Origin: an uncultured Lachnospiraceae bacterium
GTDB lineage: Bacteria; Bacillota; Clostridia; Lachnospirales; Lachnospiraceae
NCBI GenBank assembly: GCA_945492935.1
Contig: CALYVE010000069.1
Coordinates: 1-8,002, forward strand
Direction: 5' to 3'
DNA length: 8,002 nt
Translations under genes and position numbers: made by a program
The notes under the pieces: generated by a model
What the model saw: the letters and a program-made list of their open reading frames with translations, nothing else
Database searches by the model: none
What the model was told of the DNA's origin: nothing
Shown: piece after piece, positions 1-6,282 of the stretch
How positions within the stretch are numbered: the first letter of the stretch is position 1
Layout: each line of letters starts with the position of its first letter

Positions 1-1
1 A

Positions 2-196
2 AATACTCCAATAGGTCAGAAGGAAGCACAGGATGACAGTTACATCCGTAAGGCAGCAATCAAGAATCGTATTCCTTATATGACAACTATGATGGCAGCA
101 AAGGCTACAATCGAAGGTATTCATGCAGTGAAGGGTGCTGATGCACTTCAGGTTAAATCATTGCAGGCATTCCATGCAGAGATTACAGATAAGTAA
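2..196 (+). CDS. carB: Carbamoyl-phosphate synthase large subunit, C-terminal end (partial)
   Basis: This is the 3' end of a gene whose start lies outside the window; 64 codons and a TAA stop remain. The translation runs from NTPIGQKEAQDDSYIRKAAI to HAEITDK. The 'NTP..G......D.YIRKAAI...IP' pattern followed by 'TTMMAA' is characteristic of the C-terminal MGS-like allosteric domain of CarB, where the family has the (I)NTP and IRR/KAA segments. CarB makes carbamoyl phosphate from bicarbonate, ATP and glutamine-derived ammonia for pyrimidine and arginine synthesis in the cytoplasm. An intrinsic terminator follows 14 bases after the stop, so it is transcriptionally separate from the B12 operon downstream. 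Recognition is from the family pattern alone, because only the last part of a roughly 1070-residue protein is visible. Confidence 0.85.
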   Translation, partial: NTPIGQKEAQDDSYIRKAAIKNRIPYMTTMMAAKATIEGIHAVKGADALQVKSLQAFHAEITDK

Positions 197-210
197 GATA
201 TAAAAACTGG

Positions 211-253
211 ATGACAAGGTTTAATCGTTATTAGATTGACCTTGTCATTTTGT
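211..253 (+). terminator. Intrinsic terminator after carB
   Basis: A perfect 10-bp stem, ATGACAAGGT (211-220) with ACCTTGTCAT (239-248), is followed by a T-rich tract (TTTTGTTTGTT from about 248). Inside the loop AATC (223-226) can pair with GATT (234-237), lengthening the hairpin. It lies just past the carB stop. The 3' arm also contains the TTGTCA -35 box of the next promoter. Confidence 0.85.
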
Positions 254-270
254 TTGTTCTGTGCTAGTAT
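242..270 (+). promoter_or_regulatory. Sigma-A promoter of the B12-riboswitch operon
   Basis: TTGTCA (242-247) is a near-consensus -35 box. It is separated by 17 bases from TAGTAT (265-270), which is preceded by TGC (262-264), giving an extended -10. Transcription would start near 277, about 20 bases before the first conserved aptamer bases (GGTGCC, 296-301), as expected for a riboswitch leader. The -35 box sits in the 3' arm of the carB terminator. A second -10-like hexamer, CATAAT (286-291), has no matching -35 and lies too close to the aptamer. Confidence 0.65.
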
Positions 271-292
271 TAACAATGTTTGAATCATAATA

Positions 293-560
293 GACGGTGC
301 CGTTACATGTGTGAAAATCTTGTTATTTTGACATCATGCTAATGGTTAAAAGGGAAACAGGTGCAAAACCTGTGCGATCTCGTCACTGTAAGCAAGGAGT
401 ATAGATCAAGGTGTACTGCCCGGGGATTATCCCAGAGTACACAGTCACTGGCGATTTGCCGGGAAGGCTGGTCTATATGTTGATATGCGAGCCAGGAAAC
501 CTGCCGGCTATTGGTACAGGAATAACAGATTCCGGATCACGAGGCATTGATCGTACCGTA
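293..560 (+). ncRNA. Cobalamin (B12) riboswitch aptamer
   Basis: The ordered conserved blocks of the cobalamin riboswitch are present. They are GGTGCC (296-301), TTAAAAGGGAAAC (from about 346), AGGTGCAAAACCT, GCGATCTCGTCACTGTAAG (374-392), the CACTGG element (446-451), CCGGGAAGGCTGG (about 460-472) and the B12-box GAGCCAGGAAACCTGCCGGC (489-508). GTGCC (297-301) can pair with GGTAC (513-517) to close the core. A downstream hairpin, GATCA/TGATC (535-539/548-552), shows CGAGG in its loop. Its ACGAG (539-543) is complementary to CTCGT (379-383), matching the known L5-L13 kissing interaction. It senses adenosylcobalamin or a related cobalamin and controls the five genes downstream. Exact ends are approximate. 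Confidence 0.93.
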
Positions 561-561
561 T

Positions 562-584
562 CCATAATACGCACGGTATTATGG
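562..584 (+). promoter_or_regulatory. Expression-platform hairpin between aptamer and terminator
   Basis: CCATAATAC (562-570) and GTATTATGG (576-584) form a perfect 9-bp stem with a GCACG loop. A competing pairing, ACCGT (555-559) with ACGGT (573-577), uses overlapping bases. The element sits between the kissing-loop hairpin and the terminator, so it probably takes part in the switch, but I cannot assign its role in the bound or free state. Confidence 0.5.
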
Positions 585-591
585 CTGTTAC

Positions 592-625
592 TCCGTCAGG
601 TATGATTTCACTGGCGGATTTTTTT
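592..625 (+). terminator. Riboswitch-controlled intrinsic terminator
   Basis: TCCGTCAG (592-599) pairs with CTGGCGGA (611-618), giving 8 bp with one G-U, and is followed directly by seven Ts (619-625). It lies after the aptamer and 60 bases before the first start codon. This indicates control by premature transcription termination rather than by hiding the ribosome binding site. High cobalamin is expected to favour this hairpin and turn the operon off. Confidence 0.85.
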
Positions 626-648
626 CTGTACATTCTTTTGATTCGAAA

Positions 649-670
649 CCGCAAGTTGCGGATTTTATTT
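649..670 (+). other. Small leader hairpin before the cbiK ribosome binding site
   Basis: CCGC (649-652) pairs with GCGG (658-661) around AAGTT, followed by ATTTTATTT. It could be a weak second termination site or a 5' stabilising hairpin. The short stem and broken T-tract make it uncertain. Confidence 0.3.
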
Positions 671-685
671 CAGGAGGAAGAAAGA

Positions 686-1936
686 ATGAAAAAGAAAAAG
701 GAAAAAGTCTATTTTTTAGTAGGCGCGTGCTTGACTGCAGCATTGTTCGTCGGCTGCGGAAAGGAAAAGAAGGAAAAAACAACGGAAACACGAACAACAG
801 TAGAGGTAAATACCGAGGCGGAAAATACGGTATCAGATGCTTCTACAGAAGAAATGTCTAATCAGGAAAAGGCTGATTACGTTGCAGCATTGATTGATGC
901 GATTTATGTTCAGACAAGAACAGACGAGACAGATGCACAGTGCACGGCTGCAAAGGAAGCATGGGATGCTCTTACAGATGAGCAGAAAGCTCTTGTAGAA
1001 GGTGAATATGCGGATGCTGATTATTTTGGCAGAGATACAGGAGATGCATCAAAGGATGATCCATTAAATGCGGATGAAATCGGTGAGAATGAAATTCTTG
1101 TAGTAAGCTTTGGCACATCCTTTAATGATAGCCGCGTCCAAGATATTAGTGGCATTGAGAAGAAAATACAGGCGGCCTATCCGGAATGGTCTGTACGGAG
1201 AGCATTTACGGCACAAATTATCATAAACCATGTGCAGGCAAGAGATGATGAAAAGATTGATAATGTCAAGCAGGCCTTGGATCGCGCCGTTGCGAACGGA
1301 GTAAAAAATCTTGTGATTTTGCCAACGCATCTTATGCATGGCGCTGAATATGATGAACTCGCTGAGGAAGTTGATAATTATAGGGATCAATTTGAAAATG
1401 TTGTAATTGCGGAGCCTTTGCTTGGAGAGGTTGGCAATGATGCAACGATAATCAATGCAGATAAAGAAGGCGTTGCAAAGGCTGTTGTTGAAGAAGCTTA
1501 CCAGGATGCAGGCTATGAAAGTCTCGATATTGCAAAGGAGGATGGCGTAGCATTTGTTCTTTTAGGACATGGTACAAGTCATACAGCAAAGGTTTCCTAT
1601 TCTCAGATGAGTACACAGATGGAAACGCTTGGATATGAGAATGTTTTTATTGGGACAGTCGAAGGGGAACCGGAGGAAACACTGTGTGACAATGTTATCG
1701 CTTCTGTTAAGGCGGCCGGATACACGAAAGTGATTCTGCGTCCGCTTATGGTTGTAGCCGGAGATCATGCAAATAATGATATGGCCGGTGACGATGATGA
1801 TTCATGGAAATGTATGTTTGAAGCATCAGGATATTTTGAAAGTGTTGATTGTCAAATCGAAGGTCTTGGAAGAATTGATGCGGTGATAGATCTTTATATC
1901 GCACACACAAAGGCGGCTATCGACAGTATTCAGTAA
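686..1936 (+). CDS. cbiK: Surface lipoprotein CbiK-type sirohydrochlorin cobaltochelatase with N-terminal helical module
   Basis: The protein has 416 residues from ATG 686, which follows AGGAGG (672-677) by 8 bases. An in-frame start at 581 is rejected because it lies within the riboswitch platform, before the terminator. Residues 1-24 form a lipoprotein signal ending LFVGC, with lipidated Cys24 predicted. A Thr/Glu-rich linker follows, then a short helical segment (about 59-112, with DALTDEQKALV) of a kind seen in Firmicutes surface proteins. A full CbiK domain (about 133-416) begins ILVVSFGTSF. The family metal-site triad, His145/Glu175/His207 in Salmonella CbiK, corresponds here to His295 (LLGHGTSH), Glu326 (GTVEGEP) and His361 (VAGDHANNDM). 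CbiK inserts Co2+ into sirohydrochlorin in anaerobic B12 synthesis and is normally cytoplasmic and about 260 residues; a periplasmic version is known in Desulfovibrio. Here it is predicted to sit outside the membrane, first in a B12-controlled transport operon. Its true substrate is uncertain. Confidence 0.88.
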   Translation: MKKKKEKVYFLVGACLTAALFVGCGKEKKEKTTETRTTVEVNTEAENTVSDASTEEMSNQEKADYVAALIDAIYVQTRTDETDAQCTAAKEAWDALTDEQKALVEGEYADADYFGRDTGDASKDDPLNADEIGENEILVVSFGTSFNDSRVQDISGIEKKIQAAYPEWSVRRAFTAQIIINHVQARDDEKIDNVKQALDRAVANGVKNLVILPTHLMHGAEYDELAEEVDNYRDQFENVVIAEPLLGEVGNDATIINADKEGVAKAVVEEAYQDAGYESLDIAKEDGVAFVLLGHGTSHTAKVSYSQMSTQMETLGYENVFIGTVEGEPEETLCDNVIASVKAAGYTKVILRPLMVVAGDHANNDMAGDDDDSWKCMFEASGYFESVDCQIEGLGRIDAVIDLYIAHTKAAIDSIQ

Positions 1937-1986
1937 TAGATTGCTATTTTGCTACATAAAATTGATGAATGGAAAAAGGAAAAGAA

Positions 1987-2898
1987 ATGAAGAAAAAAAC
2001 AGCATTATTTGTTTTATCGGCTATGCTTGTTATAGCTATGTCGGGATGTGGAAAAAAAGAAGAGAGTACAACAATTGCTGCAACGGAAGCGATTGTTACA
2101 CAAGCAACGGTATCTGATGCATCTGTATCTGATGCAACCATTGAGGAACCAAAGACAGAGGAGGTATCGTCATGTAGTTTGGAGGATGGGACATATGTTG
2201 TTGATTTTGAAACAGATAGCGGCATGTTCCATGTGAACGATTCAAAAAATGGCAAAGGGCTTCTTACAGTTGAAGATGGCAAGATGACAGTTCATATTGT
2301 TCTTACTTCAAAAAATATCGTTAATCTTTATTACGGTCTGGCCGAGGATGCGCAAAAGGAAGGTGCAAAACTGCTTGAGCCTACACCGGAGGAAGTAACA
2401 TACGCGGACGGAACTTCAGAAGAGGTAAACAGCTTTGATGTGCCGGTTCCATATCTTGACAAGGAATTTGATGTTGCTTTGATTGGAAAGAAGGGTGTTT
2501 GGTATGATCATAAGGTCAGTGTATCAAATCCCGAAACAATTGGTGCCACGAATCAAAACATGACAGTTGTAGCATGCGAAGACGGAGAATATACAATTGA
2601 AGTGACACTGGAAGGAGGATCGGGAAAAGCGACTGTAGAAACACCGACAAAAATTGTTTTTTCTGATGGCATGGCAGTTGCAACGATTGTCTGGAGCAGT
2701 GATAAGTATGATTACATGATTGCAGATGAAACGAAATATTTGCCTGTTAATACAGAAGGTAATTCGACGTTTGAAATACCTGTTTATGCATTTGACTACA
2801 AAATGACCGTGATTGCTGATACAACAGCTATGAGCACTCCGCATGAGGTAGAGTATACACTTTATTTTGATTCCACAACACTAACAAAGGTAGAGTAA
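1987..2898 (+). CDS. Lipoprotein with two tandem copies of a beta-rich domain, B12-regulated, function unknown
   Basis: The protein has 303 residues. I chose ATG 1987 because AAAGGAAAAG lies just upstream and the translation opens with a clean signal peptide; an in-frame ATG at 1969 would add six charged residues. The lipobox IAMSGC predicts lipidation at Cys21. A Thr/Ala/'VSDAS' linker (about 25-55) follows, then two related domains. Repeat 1 starts at Asp67 (DGTYVVDF) and repeat 2 at Asp199 (DGEYTIEV). Both continue with '..DGK/M....I V..SS/K' and a later FDVPVPYLDKEFDV or FEIPVYAFDYKMTV segment. Predicted strands suggest a beta-sandwich surface domain, with a layout that loosely recalls NEAT heme-binding domains, but no named family is certain. 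The gene lies 50 bases after cbiK, and its TAA overlaps the next ATG by one base, implying translational coupling with the binding protein. A tetrapyrrole- or corrinoid-capture role is inference from context. Confidence 0.8.
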   Translation: MKKKTALFVLSAMLVIAMSGCGKKEESTTIAATEAIVTQATVSDASVSDATIEEPKTEEVSSCSLEDGTYVVDFETDSGMFHVNDSKNGKGLLTVEDGKMTVHIVLTSKNIVNLYYGLAEDAQKEGAKLLEPTPEEVTYADGTSEEVNSFDVPVPYLDKEFDVALIGKKGVWYDHKVSVSNPETIGATNQNMTVVACEDGEYTIEVTLEGGSGKATVETPTKIVFSDGMAVATIVWSSDKYDYMIADETKYLPVNTEGNSTFEIPVYAFDYKMTVIADTTAMSTPHEVEYTLYFDSTTLTKVE

Positions 2899-4103
2899 TG
2901 AAAAGGATAAAAAAAGTATTATTACTGATTGTATTTTCGATTACTATAATGTTCCCCTGTGCCTGTTCACAGGGGAATGTTGTATCAACGGATAATGAAT
3001 CAGAAGACACAACAAAAAATACAGATACAACACAATATAGTACCGAAGTCAAGTGGTCAAAGCTTCAAAAAACGGGAAGCGAAATGCTGGAGTATGCCGA
3101 GCAGTTTGCAATTGATTACTATGAAGGCGGGTATGTACTTCTTACAATATACGATAGCGGAAAGTATTTGATTGTCCCTGAAAACAATAGTATCCCAAGC
3201 AATCTGGGCTCTGACATAATTGTGATACAACAGCCAATTCGCAATGGATATTTGCAGGCGACCGCTGCTATGGATTTAATCCGGGAAATTGACAGTATTT
3301 CTTGTCTTTCTTTTGTCGGGACAGATCGTGACGGTTGGTATATTGAGGCAGCAAAAGAAGCCTTTGATGAAGGTATCATAACATATGCAGGCAAGTATAA
3401 CGCTCCGGATGTTGAAAAACTGATAGCCGGAGCCTGCGATATTGCAATCGAGTCGACGATGATTTTTCATAGTCCGGAAATAAAGGAACAGTTAGAAAAT
3501 GTCGGAATTCCGGTTTTGGTTGAACGCTCCAGCTATGAAACACATCCGTTCGGAAGGCTGGAATGGATAAAGGTTTACGGGCTGCTGTTTGATCAAATGG
3601 ATGTGGCAAAGTCGTATTTTGACAGTCAGACAGAAAAGTTAGATGAAATTGATTCGGATACAGCATACGAAAAAAAAATTGCGTTTTTTTATGTTACAAA
3701 TAATGGTTGTGTAAGTGTCAAAAAATCGGGCGATTATGTTTCTGAAATGATACAATTAGCGGGTGGAGATATTGTTTCTTTTGACGATGCAACAGAAGAG
3801 GAAAATGCTTTGTCTTCAATGACAATTCAGATGGAAGCCTTCTATGCAAATGCAAGAGATGTCGATTATTTGGTTTATAACAGCTCCATTGATGAAAATA
3901 TTACGGATATGCAACAATTGCTTGATAAAAATCCTTTGTTTGCAGATTTTAAGGCTGTGAAAGAAAAACATGTGTGGTGTACAGGAAAAAACATGTTTCA
4001 GGAAAGTACCGGAATTGGGGACATGATTATGGATTTTCATAAGATACTTGAAAATCCGAATGTTTCAGACGAAGAACTTACTTATTTGCATCGAGTAAAA
4101 TAA
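2898..4103 (+). CDS. btuF: ABC transporter substrate-binding lipoprotein, BtuF/FecB type
   Basis: The protein has 401 residues starting in the TAATG overlap with the preceding gene; only a weak AAGG lies upstream, so translational coupling is likely. The signal peptide ends FPCACSQ, with lipidation at Cys23 (Cys21 is an alternative). The mature part has the two-lobed metal-chelate/cobalamin binding-protein pattern (Peripla_BP_2). The N-lobe has SCLSFVGTDRDGWY and GACDIAIEST, and the family's 'GRLEWIKVYGLLF' stretch leads into the linking helix. The C-lobe has MIQLAGGDIVSFDDA, VDYLVYNSS and VKEKHVWCTGKNMFQ. It should capture the ligand outside the membrane and deliver it to the permease encoded next. 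The btuF name rests on the B12 riboswitch; related proteins carry siderophores or heme, and sequence alone does not settle the ligand. Confidence 0.85.
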   Translation: MKRIKKVLLLIVFSITIMFPCACSQGNVVSTDNESEDTTKNTDTTQYSTEVKWSKLQKTGSEMLEYAEQFAIDYYEGGYVLLTIYDSGKYLIVPENNSIPSNLGSDIIVIQQPIRNGYLQATAAMDLIREIDSISCLSFVGTDRDGWYIEAAKEAFDEGIITYAGKYNAPDVEKLIAGACDIAIESTMIFHSPEIKEQLENVGIPVLVERSSYETHPFGRLEWIKVYGLLFDQMDVAKSYFDSQTEKLDEIDSDTAYEKKIAFFYVTNNGCVSVKKSGDYVSEMIQLAGGDIVSFDDATEEENALSSMTIQMEAFYANARDVDYLVYNSSIDENITDMQQLLDKNPLFADFKAVKEKHVWCTGKNMFQESTGIGDMIMDFHKILENPNVSDEELTYLHRVK

Positions 4104-4115
4104 CAGGGAGACCCT

Positions 4116-5150
4116 ATGATGAAAAAAGGAAACAACATAAATAAGAAATATGGTTTGTGCTTTGCTATTTTGCTTGTACTGCTTTTTGTTTCAGTCATAT
4201 CAAGTATTTCTGTCGGCAGTACAAATATTTCCTTCAAAGAAGTATGGAATGCTTTGTGTGGTAATAAAGATAATATAGTGGTATATCGAATTATTTGGGA
4301 TGTTCGCATGCCAAGGATTTGTGCTGCTATATTTTTAGGAGGCGCATTAACAGTTTCCGGATATTTATTGCAGATCTTTTTTTCAAATCCGATTGCAGGA
4401 CCCTTTGTGCTCGGAATTTCTTCCGGAGCAAAGCTTACAGTTGCGCTGGCAATGATTTGTTTTATCAGCAATGGTGTACAGATGAGCTCCGGTATGCTTG
4501 TTTTGTCGGCATTTATCGGCTCTATGGTTTCGATGGGCTTTGTGCTGCTTGTTTCAGGCAAGGTTAAGAATATGTCAATGCTCGTTGTATGCGGTGTTAT
4601 GATTGGTTATATATGCTCCGCAATTTGTGATTTTATAGTTGCCTTTGCTGAAGATTCCAATATTGTCAATTTACATAACTGGTCGCTTGGAAGCTTTGCC
4701 GGGATGTTATGGAGTCATGTGAGCTGTATGGCTGTTGTTATAACACTCGCTATTATATGTGTATTTCTGCTGTCAAAACCAATGCATGCATATCAGCTTG
4801 GAGAAGAGTATGCAAAAAATCTCGGAGTAAACATCAAACGGTTTCGGTTAGCTATTATATTATTATCCGGTATATTATCTGCCTGCGTAACGGCATTTGC
4901 AGGTCCGATATCGTTTGTCGGAATAGCAGTTCCACATTTGATACGTGTAATGTTTAAAACATCAAAGCCTATGGTGCTTGTGCCAGGCTGTTTTCTGGGG
5001 GGAGCCTGTTTTTGTTTGATTTGTGATATGATTGCACGAACGGTATTTGCACCAATTGAGCTTTCTATTAGCTCTGTAACAGCAATATTCGGTGCTCCGA
5101 TTGTTATTATTATGCTTGTCAAACGTAAGGCAAATCATACAAGAGGATAG
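4116..5150 (+). CDS. btuC: Iron-chelate/cobalamin ABC permease, BtuC/FecCD family
   Basis: The protein has 344 residues, the usual size for a FecCD/BtuC subunit of about ten membrane helices. AGGGAG (4105-4110) precedes two adjacent ATGs (4116 and 4119); either could be used. Hydrophobic segments run throughout, beginning with CFAILLVLLFVSVISSI. Diagnostic family segments are VRMPRICAAIFLGGAL, followed by VSGYLLQIFFSNPIAGP and VLGISSGAKL, and later AFAGPISFVGIAVPHLIR, the cytoplasmic loop that contacts the ATPase. It forms the transmembrane channel, presumably as a homodimer since no second permease gene is present. It starts 12 bases after the binding protein gene and ends 10 bases before the ATPase gene. 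Ligand assignment (corrinoid) comes from the riboswitch. Confidence 0.9.
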   Translation: MMKKGNNINKKYGLCFAILLVLLFVSVISSISVGSTNISFKEVWNALCGNKDNIVVYRIIWDVRMPRICAAIFLGGALTVSGYLLQIFFSNPIAGPFVLGISSGAKLTVALAMICFISNGVQMSSGMLVLSAFIGSMVSMGFVLLVSGKVKNMSMLVVCGVMIGYICSAICDFIVAFAEDSNIVNLHNWSLGSFAGMLWSHVSCMAVVITLAIICVFLLSKPMHAYQLGEEYAKNLGVNIKRFRLAIILLSGILSACVTAFAGPISFVGIAVPHLIRVMFKTSKPMVLVPGCFLGGACFCLICDMIARTVFAPIELSISSVTAIFGAPIVIIMLVKRKANHTRG

Positions 5151-5160
5151 GAGGGGCACT

Positions 5161-6264
5161 ATGGAATATGTATTAACAGAACAGATGCGTGTCGGCTATG
5201 GAAAGCATGAAATTGTACAAAATATTAATCTTCACCTGAAACGCGGTGAAATTATGACGTTAATCGGTCCAAATGGTGTTGGAAAATCAACGATATTAAA
5301 GAGTTTTACTAGACAGCTTTCTATGCTTGGCGGTACATGCGTACTTGACAATAAGGAACTTGAAACATATAACGACCGTGAACTTGCAAAAAAAATGTCG
5401 ATTGTACTGACCGGTCGGGTACAGGGAGAATACTTTACATGCAAAGATATCGTAGAGAAAGGCCGTTATCCCTATACCGGAAGCTTTGGGATTTTTTCTG
5501 ATGAAGATCACAGGAAGGTCATGGAAGCCCTTGAATTGGTAAATATGAAGGATTATGCGGATTGTCTGTTTGAACAGTTAAGTGATGGTCAAAAACAACG
5601 TGTGTTGCTTGCAAAGGCCGTTTGTCAGGAACCGGAAATTCTTGTTTTGGATGAGCCGGCTTCATTTCTGGATATTCGCTACAAACTTGAACTCGCTCAA
5701 ATTCTGAAGCATTTGGCGAAAGAGAAAAATATGGCAATTCTTATGGCATTGCATGAAATTGATTTAGCAAAACGTATATCGGACATTGTTGTTTGTATAA
5801 AAGACGGTAAGGTTGATCAGTACGGGGAACCGGAGGATATTTATTCATCTGATTATATTTCGAAATTATATGATATAAAACAGGGAAGCTATAACGTGGA
5901 AGGATCTCTTATGGAGTTACCACCGGTAAAAAATCCGCCGGAAATCTTTGTGATTGCAGGAGGCGGTTTTGGAATTTCTGTATATCATAAGCTTTGGCGA
6001 AAACAGATTCCGTTTGCAGCAGGGGTTCTTCACGAAAATGATATCGAAACACCGGTAGCGAAATCACTGGCAAGTTCTATTGTTCTGGAACGTGCCTTTG
6101 AGCCCGTAAGTGAAGAGAAAATGATGGAAGCGAAGAAAATTCTACAGTATTGTAAGTCTGTTGTTTGCGCGTGTGAACAATTTGGTACGATGAATATGAA
6201 TAATAAGTTGCTTCTTAATTATGCAAAAGAGCAAAATATGTTAATTGGTCCAAATTTTTTGTAA
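5161..6264 (+). CDS. btuD: ABC importer ATPase, BtuD/FecE type, with extra C-terminal Rossmann-like domain
   Basis: The protein has 367 residues from ATG 5161 behind AGGAGGGG (5149-5156); an upstream in-frame start (5092) lies inside the permease gene and is rejected. The nucleotide-binding domain has Walker A GPNGVGKST (36-44), signature LSDGQKQR (140-147; LSDGQ instead of LSGGQ), Walker B ILVLDEP (160-166) and the H-loop His198 (MALHE). Where BtuD/FecE proteins carry the Q-loop 'LPQ', this one reads VLTGRVQ (82-88), so the usual Gln appears replaced or displaced by three residues. After about residue 246 comes an extension absent from standard BtuD (about 250 residues). It begins EIFVIAGGGFGISVYHKL, a glycine-rich strand-loop-helix typical of nucleotide-binding folds, and runs to the end. 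It energises import of the operon's ligand; the extension's role is unknown. Confidence 0.87.
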   Translation: MEYVLTEQMRVGYGKHEIVQNINLHLKRGEIMTLIGPNGVGKSTILKSFTRQLSMLGGTCVLDNKELETYNDRELAKKMSIVLTGRVQGEYFTCKDIVEKGRYPYTGSFGIFSDEDHRKVMEALELVNMKDYADCLFEQLSDGQKQRVLLAKAVCQEPEILVLDEPASFLDIRYKLELAQILKHLAKEKNMAILMALHEIDLAKRISDIVVCIKDGKVDQYGEPEDIYSSDYISKLYDIKQGSYNVEGSLMELPPVKNPPEIFVIAGGGFGISVYHKLWRKQIPFAAGVLHENDIETPVAKSLASSIVLERAFEPVSEEKMMEAKKILQYCKSVVCACEQFGTMNMNNKLLLNYAKEQNMLIGPNFL

Positions 6265-6282
6265 AATACTAATCAATATCTA

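Noticed and set aside
286..291. CATAAT as the -10 box of the operon promoter
   Set aside because: No -35 lies at 16-18 bases, and transcription would start at about the first aptamer bases; the TTGTCA/TGCTAGTAT pair fits better.
411..605. A 64-codon open frame on the + strand inside the leader
   Set aside because: It lies entirely within the cobalamin riboswitch and its expression platform, has no ribosome binding site, and the structured RNA explains the sequence.
581..685. A 35-codon N-terminal extension of the chelatase gene
   Set aside because: It would start before the regulatory terminator and hide the lipoprotein signal; ATG 686 has AGGAGG at ideal spacing and opens a proper signal peptide.
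1064..1390. Minus-strand open frame of 108 codons, with others at 588-797, 1944-2282, 2524-2844 and 4082-4561
   Set aside because: These are antisense to well-supported genes, lack ribosome binding sites and give compositions typical of shadow frames.
4105..4114. AGGG-AGA-CCCT hairpin over the permease ribosome binding site
   Set aside because: Four base pairs with a three-base loop is too weak to suggest regulation, and such short matches arise easily by chance.
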